Shown piece after piece: positions 54,920 through 64,000 of a stretch of 64,000 nucleotides of DNA. A program made the translations under genes and the position numbers. The stretch lies in contig NC_081184.1 in assembly GCF_029867415.1 (NCBI RefSeq), positions 107,493,692 to 107,557,691 of the forward strand. The letters are read 5' to 3'. The stretch comes from Vicia villosa. Its lineage: Eukaryota; Streptophyta; Magnoliopsida; Fabales; Fabaceae. Position 1 is the stretch's first letter. The number at the start of each line of letters is the position of its first letter. The notes beneath the pieces are model-generated. The model saw only the letters and a list, made by a program, of their open reading frames with translations, was not told the DNA's origin and did no database searches.

Positions 54920-56360
54920 TTTGTCTAAAAAATTATATAACATTAACCTTACTTCTCCAAGCTTCTGTACCATTCAAATTTTGGGTAGAGGCTCTTTCCA
55001 CAACTGTCTTCTTGATCAAACGTCTTCCTTCTACGTTTATTGATCTTGATTCTTCTTTCTTTCGTATTCTTAAAACTCAACCTGATTATATCGATCTACA
55101 TACTTTTGGGTGTGTGTGTTATGTTCACCTACCTACGTTTGAAAGACATAAGCTTAGAGATCAGTATGTTCAATGTGCGGTTATGAGGTATAGTCAATCT
55201 CATAAGGATTTTGTTTGTTATGATGTCTCTAACCATCATTTTTTTCATTTCTAGAAATGTAACATTTTTTAATATTCAATTAATATTTCATTGTCTTCAA
55301 TCGGCCATGAATGATGAGACATTTGCACCAATTGCTAAATGACAAATGTTTGCACTGTGATTTCTATAGCAGATTCGAATGGATGGTCTCTTCATCAAAT
55401 AGATGTGAAGAATGCACTTCTTCATGGAGATTTGACTGAATATATTTATATGGCTCCCCCTTAAGGTTTAATCTCTCCCTCTAAGAGAGTGTGTAAACTC
55501 AAATGCTCCTTATATGTGTTGAAATAGACCCCCATAGCTTGGTATGAGAAGTTTTGTTCACTTTACTTGGATTCTCCTTTACTCAATCAATATGACTAAT
55601 CTTTATTCATTCAGCACACATATACAGACATTATTCTTCTTCTTTTTTTGTTGATGATATAATTATTATTGGTTTTGATTTGACATTTATCTAGGAGATT
55701 AAACAACAATAACTGCAAGTCTCTTTTAATATGAAAGATCTTGGTAATTTGCATTATTTCCTTGGCCTTGAGGTTCATTCTACTTCCAAGGGTATATTTC
55801 TCCCTCAACATAAGTATGCCACAAATCTGATTTTTATGACGAGCAAGCTAATCAAGTGGATACTCCTCTTGAAGTTAATGTCAAATATCACTATGATGAT
55901 GGCAACCTTTTGACCGATCTTTTGTTGCATTGGAAACTCGTGGCTAGTCTAAATTACTTAATAATTACTCGACATGACATATCATTTGCAATTCAATAGG
56001 TAAGTCAATTCATGCCCTCTCCTCATCATCTTCACTTAGCAATAATTGCTTGTATAATTCATTACTTGAAAGGCACCTCTCAATGTGACCTATTCTTTCG
56101 TAAGGAGATAACTTCTATATTGATTGCTTATAGTGATGTTGATTGGGCCGGGTGTCATGATGTCTAGTGAATATGTAACTGATTGGTGCATGTTTTTTTG
56201 CTCTTCGTTGATCTCTTGAAAAAGTAAAAATAAAGCAAATGTTTCTAAATCATCTATTAAATCAGAATATCTTACAAAGGTTGTTCTAGACAACCATCAA
56301 TTTTTTGTTAGCAAATTAATATTATTTGATCAACCACATCAATTTGAGGGGTATATTAAT
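54920..56360 (+). pseudogene. Decayed Copia pol (integrase end to RNase H)
   Basis: Broken frames read as Copia pol in order: integrase C-terminal part (ASVPFKFWVEALSTTVFLI, HTFGCVCYVHLP, about 54955-55140), RT (FAPIAK, SLHQIDVKNALLHGDL, about 55315-55440; MKDLGNLHYFLGLEVHS, 55731-55781), and RNase H (SDVDWAGCHDV, about 56130-56160). Many stops and frameshifts interrupt it. A purine-rich TTTGAGGGG (about 56343-56351) may be the old polypurine tract. No LTR pair is recognisable. It directly follows the RTE tail and is much older than the elements to the left. Confidence 0.85.
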
Positions 56361-56504
56361 CAGAGCATAATTGTTTTATATTAATTGTTTCCTATTCGAT
56401 CAAACCTTTAATTATATAAATTTAGTTTCCCTAATTTATGCTAGCAAGATCAGACAATTCAATATTTGTAATTATGAATTGTAAATATCTATTAGGGCTG
56501 ATGT

Positions 56505-56882
56505 TAGGGATGACAACGGGTCGGGTCGGGTGCGGGTTTCACACCACCTAAACCCGCATCCGAAATTGGCACCCGAATCCAAACCCAAAGGTTGTTCGGG
56601 TGGCAAAATAACACACACGCTCACACCCGTTGGATTCGGGTTTTTTCACCCAAACCCGAACCTGCAACAAAATACATAAAAATACAATTTTCATACATAT
56701 ATATATATATATATAAGCGAGTGTGATTTCGGATTTCGGGTGCGGGTTTCACACTACCTGCATCCGCACCTGAAATATCAGGTGGCACTCGAACCTAAAC
56801 TCAGTCAATTCGGGTTTTAACCCATTGACTCGGGTTCGTGTGCGGGTGGGCCCTGCGGATTTGGGTGTGCTTGCCATCCGTA
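56505..56882. mobile_element. hAT-like MITE (378 bp)
   Basis: Flanked by a perfect 8-bp duplication GCTGATGT (56497-56504, 56883-56890). The ends are imperfect inverted repeats: TAGGGATGACAA at the left and TTGCCATCCGTA at the right. The interior is rich in CGGGT and ACCCG blocks and has a short TA run near 56697. An 8-bp TSD with TAGGGATGGCAA-type ends fits the hAT superfamily. It encodes nothing. Confidence 0.85.
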
Positions 56883-56890
56883 GCTGATGT

Positions 56891-57657
56891 ATTATATTTA
56901 GAGAAGTGATCCAAAAAAGTAAGAAATTAGAAAATATTGAGTCACTGCATATTATTTCTTCATTGTGTATGCTATCATAAGATTGTTTTGTAGATTAAAA
57001 AAGCCATAGTTATGCTAACAACAACAGCAAAAATATTATAGGGTTTACAGTCACTAGAACAATATAACAAAGTGTTTGATCAAACATGATATTCATGTTT
57101 CACTTTTGATCTAATAAAGATGAAAGTCTTACAAGTTACAGCTGTATGATTTGTTAATTAATTTAAACGAGAATTCTGTCAATTAGGATGATGACCTAGA
57201 ATTACACTCCAACTATTCTAGTGATATTGGGGCTGGTACATTTGGAATCATATTCCTGATGTTCTTAAGGCACTGTCTCTGAGAAACACTAGGTATAAGT
57301 GGTATATTGATTTTTTTTGTGAGAAATAAGTAGTCTATTACATTTATTTATTATCTTGATACAATATATCTTTTGAATTGTCAAATGAGATTGCAAAATA
57401 TCAAACTTAGATACCTTATATTTTAAACAGAAAGCATAATCTCAACAACATTCACACAAATATATTTAAAATTATTTATTTAAACTATAATAGTTATCGA
57501 TATTAATTCAATAACATGTATCCTGACATCGCACAATAACCACTATAACCACTATAAACGCACACATACATAACTGTGAGGTTTCGGGTTCAACATAGTA
57601 AATACTCTAATAAAGCAAATAAAATTTACAAAAACCTCTAATTTAAAACAAGTATCA
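56891..57657. other. Intergenic DNA downstream of zinc-finger gene
   Basis: No gene or repeat recognised. AT-rich. The part nearest 57657 is the presumed 3' UTR of the minus-strand gene. Confidence 0.5.
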
Positions 57658-58047
57658 TTAAGTGAAGGTACTTAATGCCTCAAAAAAGAAGAAGTTAAGC
57701 AACTTTAGATCATTCTCATAGGGCGTCAAGTTCAAATCCAAGAAGAGATGAAATCTTTTAGGACTATTAGCCATGGTCTCATCTTGATCATAATCATGAA
57801 CTGGACCTGTACCTGTTCTATGCTTTCTCATGTGCCCTCCAAGTGCTTGTCCAGTTGCAAATTGAAGCCCACAAATAGAACATACATGCACCTTCTTCTG
57901 GTTTCTGCCATTTAGCTTAAGCTTATTGTGGCTAGCCCTATGTCCACCAAGAGCTTGAAATGAAAGGAATTCTTTACTACATGTCTTGCACTTGAAAGCA
58001 CCAGCCATGTCTACCTCACTAGTTTCATTGTTTCTTACTCTCTTCAT
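57658..58047 (-). CDS. C2H2 zinc-finger protein, ZAT-like transcriptional repressor
   Basis: 129 residues, single exon. The first true ATG is at 58047-58045; the frame is open a little further only through TTG. Two plant-type fingers each carry QALGGH: finger 1 at C20-C23-H36-H40 and finger 2 at C56-C59-H72-H76. A DLNLTP motif at residues 104-109 is an EAR-type repression motif. This layout is that of the C1-2i family (ZAT11/ZAT12-like), usually intronless nuclear repressors in stress responses. It lacks the N-terminal L-box (LxxL-type) seen in some relatives, and it is shorter than the roughly 160-residue norm. A TATA box lies about 65-80 bp upstream. It is the only clear host gene in the window. 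The stress role is inferred from the family. Confidence 0.9.
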   Translation of the reverse strand: MKRVRNNETSEVDMAGAFKCKTCSKEFLSFQALGGHRASHNKLKLNGRNQKKVHVCSICGLQFATGQALGGHMRKHRTGTGPVHDYDQDETMANSPKRFHLFLDLNLTPYENDLKLLNFFFFEALSTFT

Positions 58048-58111
58048 GGTTTTCAAAATCAAGTAGTATGTACTAAATGAGTGAAGTTGTTTGAAACTGA
58101 AATAGGACTAA

Positions 58112-58125
58112 GATATGTATATATA
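58112..58125 (-). promoter_or_regulatory. TATA box of zinc-finger gene
   Basis: The minus strand reads TATATATACATATC, 65-78 bp upstream of the ATG, in the right range for a core promoter with a short leader. Confidence 0.65.
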
Positions 58126-58812
58126 GGTTTGAGAGAGGGTTCAAGTGGGAAATGTAAGGATGTTTCGTACTGTTTTTCCTTTGCATGTGAAGGAATGAAC
58201 AATGATTAAGTAATAATTAAGATTGATAGTGTTACTATATAATAACGTGTGGATCGGTAGCTAAGAATAGGGATTGCTTCAGCGCGTATGCATGGCCCAT
58301 TTTGTTTCTCTCTGTCTATTATTATAAGCCATTCAGATTTTTTTAAATTGATTTTTATAAATTTTATTGAAAATTGTTTTATAATGATTTTTCTTTTAAA
58401 AAAGACTTTATAAAAAATTGGTTTAAATATTTTTCTTCTTCATAAAATACTACTATTTTAGATATTTTAATAATTTGTTATAATTTCTTTTAGGTATCAA
58501 AATTTTATATAAATTACTTAAATTTAAAGTTATTTTGAATAATTTTATATACAAATTATTTTTAAGAATTATTTTTAATTTAAAAAAAACATAATTTTAG
58601 TTATTTTTAATCTTTAATATTTAAATTTGAATTTATTTGAAAATAAATTTTTTTATTTTAAATTTTTTCATAAAACTTATTTAAATCAATTGTAACCGAG
58701 TTTTTCAATTCAGAGTCTTTATTAATACTTGAGAGTTAATATTAGAGAATTTTTCATTGCGCCCATATACATACTCGCAGATCTGCAGTAAAAATTCCAA
58801 AATACCTTATAT
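58126..58812. other. Upstream region of zinc-finger gene, AT-rich
   Basis: No gene seen. 58330-58690 is very AT-rich. The first few hundred bases are presumably the gene's promoter; no further site is assigned. Confidence 0.45.
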
Positions 58813-59401
58813 TTCAGAGATGCATACTCAAAAACACCTATTTTTAATTATAAGGGGTGTTTTCGGATATGCATCTTCGAAGTCACTTTTTTTATAAAAA
58901 AAATTTGTCTTCGGATATGCATCTCCAAAAACACCCTTTTTAAATAAAAAAATGACTTCGGCGATGCATCTCCGAAATATTTTGGGGTTTATCAGCAAAC
59001 GCAAACAGTCATCCCCTTCAGTTTTTAGAATACACAAAAATCAACTTCAAACTCATTTTCAAGTGTTCCATTCTACGCATTTCATAGCCTACAACTTCAA
59101 CTCAACTTCCATTAAATTCTCAAAGCTCCATTATCTTTACACTAAAAGCTTCAATAAACTGTAAGTTTCAACAATCTCCAACTATAGATCATTCAAAATG
59201 TTGTTTTTGTTGTTAGAAATTAGGATAATATTGTAGGTTGAATGACGTTGTAGTTCAATGATATGTTTTAGATGCAAAAAATGGAATTTTGGTTGAGTTA
59301 GGGCAAGAAATGGAACCTTGCCAAAAATGGTTGTTCGCATGTAATTTAAGAAGTGCATTTTCGAAATCACCTCTGGGCAGTTTCGGATATGCACTTCCGA
59401 A
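58813..59401. repeat. Dispersed palindromes related to TTCGGAGATGCATCTCCGAA
   Basis: Near-palindromic 20-mers centred on ATGCAT or ATGCAC occur at 58813-58832, 58862-58881, 58910-58929, 58957-58976 and 59382-59401. The first four are spaced 47-49 bp apart. They lie upstream of a broken ORF start (59478) and probably belong to the same transposon, identity uncertain. Confidence 0.6.
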
Positions 59402-59477
59402 ATTTGGTATGAGTTGTTTTTTTTAATTTTCAATTTTGTTCTCTTCATATGCTTACCAGTGGCATTTTTTCAGGAAA

Positions 59478-59591
59478 ATGATAGATAATCAGGTACCGAC
59501 CGCACGACTTAGACAAGGGAGGTAGACACAGACAACATCAGCTCGACGCGAGAGAGCTGCACAGCAAGGAGTGACTATGGGACGGGGACGG
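59478..59591 (+). pseudogene. Start of a transposon-like ORF, broken
   Basis: ATG at 59478 opens a frame reading MIDNQVPTARLRQGR, then TAG (59523-59525), then an Arg/Ala/Gln-rich continuation that reads into GRGR before the Ogre-type LTR begins. The basic N-terminus ending in a GRGR stretch resembles legume transposon ORFs I recall, but I cannot name the family. It is disabled by the stop and cut by the LTR. Confidence 0.4.
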
Positions 59592-61133
59592 TGTCATACC
59601 CTAATTTTTGACCCCCCTGAGATGACATATCTTCAGGATTTTCATCAGGTCAAAGCAAGTACCCAGAACAGTCACTTCTTAATCTGGCATTTAATCGAGG
59701 ATGTTCAAAGACAAGAAAACTCAGGCAAAGGATCAATCAATAGAAGGATTAGTCTCTAACATAATCATAGGACTCAAGAGCTCCTCTCTTTCTCACCCAT
59801 GATTGGTTAGACACCCAGTCCTCTGAATACAGATTTACTCAGGTCACCAGACTAGGGTTTTTAAGCCTATCAAGGACTAAAATCAGGGATCACCTTTGAG
59901 AAACCCTAAAAAGCCCCAGGGGATCATTCAAAGACATCAATCATCTTCAAATAGCTCATATAACAAGATCCACTGGACATTACACCCCAATTCAAAGTCT
60001 ACAGTCATCATTTTCATCTGGTCGACAATTAGGATTTTGTAACCTAAATCACCAGGATAGTTGACTTTTAATCAGGGCATGGATCCAAAACTCAAGACAT
60101 GATTCAAGAACCTCTACTACCTCAATATAACCCATTTACATCACTCATTTGAGGAGAAGATCTTGATTCTACACAAAAGTCCAAATCTCACTTTATCTGG
60201 AAAAAGTCAACTGTATGGGATCACCTTTGACTCTTAAGATTTTTGGTCAAACCATGACTTTCAAGGATCAATATCATCAATATATGGATATTAAAGTCAT
60301 TTGACCAAAGAAATTCAAGAAGAATCTTCAAGGAGCAAAAAGTCGGGAATTAGGGTTTTTGAGGGCATTGTGGGAACTCAAAATTTCACCTACGCAACTC
60401 AAAAAACTTCCAACATGAAAGTTGTAGATCTTGCAAAATAAAACAACATCTTACAATGGAACTTTTTTCAAAAGATCAATCATTTAAGAGTTTTGGAAAT
60501 TTTGAAGTTTTAGGTCATAAACACTTAGAAAATTTTCTAAGTGTTTTAACCTAGTTTTCTTCCAACTTTGGCCTCATTTTTTACAAATTTGCCAAAGGAT
60601 TCTGAAGAAACTCCAAACTAATGATTTGAAGTAGATGTTTAGGGCTTTCCAAATTGTGTTCAACCTTCTCCAAATTCATTTTGAGCTAGGAGTTATGCTT
60701 GTTCAAAGTTGGCCTCATGAAGTGAAATTATAGGTCATGCATCATTTTTGAACTTTGCAATTTTGTGCACATGACCTCAATTATGGATGCTACACGACCC
60801 ATAACACATCTGAAAACATGCCATGCATTCATTTTCACCATGCCATGATAATTGAAGAAGATTCCTAAAACAAGAACATGTGATTATGTAATGATTACAT
60901 TTGAGAATTTATGGCAAATTGATGAATCACCCAAGGAATCTTCTCATCAACCAATTAGAGCTCACTTTGTATCTGAAATGTTCCCTAAGATCAGATAGAA
61001 TCAAAGGATAGGGAGCTGGCTCGAAAATGCAATGATCACACTTGGATATTCTTTGAAATTTCTTCATGGCTAAGAAACCAAATTCACTTCACTAAGCAAG
61101 CTCACTCTCTCAATCAGTACTGAATCATTTGCC

Positions 61134-61142
61134 TATAAATAG
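61134..61142 (+). promoter_or_regulatory. TATA box of LTR D
   Basis: TATAAATAG in GCCTATAAATAGGAGAG context, about 1.54 kb into the LTR. A transcription start some 30 bp downstream would set the U3/R boundary. Confidence 0.6.
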
Positions 61143-62087
61143 GAGAGCATACCTCAGTAGAAAAACACACCAAAGCAACCATATTCCTTGCTTTCTCTTT
61201 CTCTTCTCATGCTTATTGTTTTTCAAAGTTCTTTGGCAAGAAGAATCGTTTTCTTCAAACCAGAGCTTATCTTTGGAAAGTAAGCATTCTAACATCTCAA
61301 AGGGGATCATTTGAGGTGATCCAAGCACCTGGATCACTTCTGTAAGTGGAGGAACGCCATTGTTGCTCTCACTTTGGAGCTGTTGCAGTTGGAGGTCCAC
61401 AGAGCAATTCAGAAGGCTCCAAGCAAGGTTAAGCATCCAGGCACGTTCCATAGGAGGTAGTGGAGCTATCCAGATGGTCGCAGCTCATCTGTAACTGCAG
61501 ATTCATCATCCTCCATGTTCACTTGAAGCTCAAATCGAGGGAGGTCCATAGAGCAATTCAGGAGAATTGAAGTTACAATAAGCATTCAGTTAGCATCACT
61601 GAGTCCCATGGAAGCTTTTGGGATCATTCATACAAGCTCAGGTGCTCTCTACCATCCTCACGACCTCCATTTTCAGAGGTAAGTTTCTGAACTCCACCTT
61701 TTTAATTTAAGCACTCTTTGTGATAAAGCTCGATTCTATCTTGTTCAGCATCATCAGAGGATTGAAAACCCTCTATCATCATTCATTTATTCATCTTGTG
61801 CATCATTTAATTTTAAATTTAGGGTTTATGTGTTCTTCGTGTTCATACTGAAATTCTTTAAGTACACTTAGAATAAATAAATTCTGAGATCATGATCATG
61901 TTCCTCGTTTGAAAACGAGCAAGTTTGATGTTTGAATCATTTAAAATGGTTGAGAGATGAGAGAGCTCAGAAATCCAAGATGAAGGAGCTAGAGGTTGAA
62001 GATGACAATGGTGGTGGCGCCATTTTTTTGAATTCTTAGGTTTAAGTTTAAAATAAATTTAGTGGTAGTTGTGTTATTTACGAATTC

Positions 62088-62168
62088 ATCGTAATGGCTC
62101 AATGGTTACAGCGCGCGTCCAAAGTCTCCTCATGCCCAAGGTCTGGGGTTCGAATCCCCCTCGCCTCA
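62088..62168 (+). other. tRNA-like relic in LTR D
   Basis: A perfect A box TGGCTCAATGG (62095-62105) and B box GGTTCGAATCC (62147-62157) stand 41 bp apart, and the T-arm pairs at four of five positions. The D-arm pairs at three of four. The acceptor stem does not pair, so this is not a functional tRNA. It could still bind TFIIIC. Confidence 0.7.
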
Positions 62169-63845
62169 GACCTTTTGATTTTATTTTCTTTTTTCCACTC
62201 TATGCACTAGACAACACACATATTGCAATGAAATCCCCTCTATAACACCATGCGCGCGTTGGCTGGTTGGTGTGTGTTTTGATTGTTGGCTTCAAGGGCG
62301 TGGGTTCAAACCATGGTGAGGCCAAAATATTATTTTTTATCACTTTTCCTTTTCATTTTCTTCACCACTTCACACAATTAATCAACTTATCAAATTAAAT
62401 CATTTTCACTTCATTTTTCACACACTTGTTATTTAATATACCTATTTTATGAATAACCAAAAAAATCATAAAAATATTATTTATTTCATGTATTTTAATT
62501 AGGTTTAAAATAGTATGTTTTAAATGTTTTCTTAAATACTTTAAAATATATATATTCATTTTGTTTTAACCTAATTACTTTGTGAATAATTTTATGATAA
62601 AACCCTATTTACTTAGGTCTTAATTAGGTATAGATTTCATCTTTGCCTTAATTAAGTTGACTTTTGTCAATTTGCAAAATTGTTTTCAATCTCCGATTAA
62701 ACAGACGATTAAGGTTTTCAAACAACAAAACCTTATATCATTTCAATCATTTTCAACTGTTTCTCATAAATAGTAAATCATTTTCAGTTGGGCCTCTAAT
62801 AGAGTATAAGTCCCAACACCTTCTTCTCTTCTTAGCTTGTTTTCAAAACTGTATTTTCAAAATCGTCTTTCTGTTTTCAAAACATTCTTCTGGTATTTGA
62901 AGGGCATTATTCCCGGTGAAACTCTTCAGATACCTATGTGATCTTTGTCCATCTTCACTTCTTCTGTTTTCAAAAAAACCATTAACTGTTTATCATATAT
63001 ATATTCAATTGTTATCCACCAATTACTGTTGAGGCTCTGTACATACTTCTTCAATGGCCTCCACTCCATCCAGGTTAGGCTTTACAAGCTTTCAATTTAC
63101 AGTCTTTATTTAAATTACTGTCAAATATAAACTGTGCATATATATTAGTTTAGAACTACATTTGAGTATAAACCCTAGGACAGTTAAACTATATATATAT
63201 TATAGGAATATGACCTAGGATTGAGAATGTCTTCCCGGTGAAGGCTCTTTCCTAATTAGAGATCTGTAGTTCAAACCCCCAAGATGAATTATTCCCGGTG
63301 AAACATCTTGGCAAAAACCTTAGAATCCAAAAAAATAGGACACATCCACCCAAAGAGGAATTATTCCCGGTGAAACCTCTTACCCATTTGCTTAGAGCCA
63401 AAATAAGTTCAAAACCACATAAGCTTTCTCTTGTGCTATAACAAGGACCCTCGATTAGCCTCCTCTTGGGCTTTGTACAAGGACCCACAGGCTTCTTAAA
63501 AGCATTTCCAGCTTCCTCTTGAGCTTGTATACAAGGACCCATCAGGTTTCTTATAAACATAGGAACAGGTCTTTAGTCACCTTTTAACATACCCTGGTGA
63601 GTTTCTTCCAATTTAAACCAGACTTTAAACAAGCTAAGTTTGTCTCAATTTTACATTGAGTACACCTTTTGGAAAGAGAGGCATGGATAGTCTCTGTCAC
63701 CCTTATCTTCATTAATCTTCCTTAACAGAGTCTAGGATCCATGTTTTGTTTATCCTCAGTCAGTGTCAGCCTTCATCTTGGGCTTTAAACAAGAAGTCTC
63801 AGTAGATAATCTTTCTGCCATCATTCTTTCACCTTAATCAAAAAA

Positions 63846-64000
63846 CCCCTGGAAAGGGTTAGCCTCCACACATTCTTTCATTTTAACAAAAACCCCTGGA
63901 AAGGGTTAGCCTCCACACATTCTTTCATTTTAACAAAAAACCCTGGAAAGGGTTAGCCTCCACACATTCTTTCATTTTAACAAAAACCCCTGGAAAGGGT
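63846..64000 (+). repeat. 47-bp tandem array in LTR D
   Basis: Units beginning CCCCTGGAAAGGG start at 63846, 63893, 63940 and 63987, exactly 47 bp apart. The array continues past the window end. A partial unit precedes it. Confidence 0.92.

Larger units (their letters stand above)
59592..64000 (+). repeat. Ogre-type LTR D (window ends inside)
   Basis: Begins TGTCATACCCTAATTTTTGA, a variant of the start shared by elements A and B and the solo LTR. At least 4409 bp are present and its end is beyond the window. It contains a TATA box (61134-61142), a tRNA-like relic (62088-62168), four TTCCCGGTGAA motifs (62910, 63232, 63292, 63364) and a 47-bp array at the end. Whether it is a 5' LTR or a solo LTR cannot be told. 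No gene is supported inside it. Confidence 0.75.

Noticed and set aside
54784..54920. N-terminus of an integrase protein starting at 54784.
   Set aside because: The ATG lies in the RTE tail; Copia similarity begins only near 54920, so the joined frame is accidental.
62088..62168. Functional tRNA gene in LTR D.
   Set aside because: A and B boxes are good, but the acceptor stem does not pair and no anticodon arm can be set with confidence.

Overview
The window looks like a heterochromatin-like, transposon-dense stretch of a plant nuclear genome, most likely a legume and plausibly of the pea/vetch tribe (Fabeae). I infer this from four long LTRs opening with TGTCATACCC, tandem arrays just upstream of LTRs and the TGGCGACTCTGCTGGGGA primer site (Ogre/Tat-like Gypsy features), together with Sirevirus-type Copia elements, an L1-type LINE and a hAT MITE. 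No species can be named from the sequence alone. Only one ordinary host gene is convincing: a small C2H2 zinc-finger repressor at 57658-58047 (minus strand).

Positions 1-54281 are best read as one nested pile of retroelements. The outermost layer is a Gypsy element with an env-like ORF (13437-14465), a 3' untranslated region (14466-15401 and 52380-53098) and a 3' LTR (53099-54281). Ogre-like element A (1-13436: 3' internal region plus 3' LTR) lies against its env-like ORF. Element A itself holds a truncated Copia (541-1368), a solo Gypsy LTR (1610-2812, TSD ACCAT) and a Sirevirus deletion derivative (3403-10345, TSD CTCCT). A second Ogre-type LTR, a minus-strand solo LTR (15402-52374, TSD GATGG), split the outer element's 3' region.

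That solo LTR was in turn split by a full-length L1 LINE (17739-50744, TSD of about 13-14 bp). LINE ORF2 was split by a minus-strand Sirevirus (20277-29304, TSD CTAAG). A 3811-bp segment running from inside the Sirevirus LTR to the LINE 3' UTR was then tandemly duplicated through a 5-bp microhomology (TTTTG). Finally, copy A of the duplication received a non-autonomous Ogre derivative, element B (30207-44462, TSD TCATC, LTRs of 3944 and 3943 bp nearly identical). The order of events can be read from the junctions.

Right of 54281 are older remnants: an RTE LINE tail, a decayed Copia pol, a hAT MITE with 8-bp TSD, the zinc-finger gene, a block of TTCGGAGATGCATCTCCGAA-like palindromes leading to a broken ORF start, and the first 4.4 kb of another Ogre-type LTR (59592 to the window end).

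The most interesting signals are the layered history with its datable tandem duplication, tRNA-like relics at similar mid-LTR positions in three Ogre-type LTRs, a PBS-like echo and a perfect 10-bp hairpin near the LTR 3' ends, a triplicated zinc-knuckle cassette in element B, an in-frame gag-to-RNase H Copia ORF, and a similar env-like domain in both a Copia and a Gypsy element.
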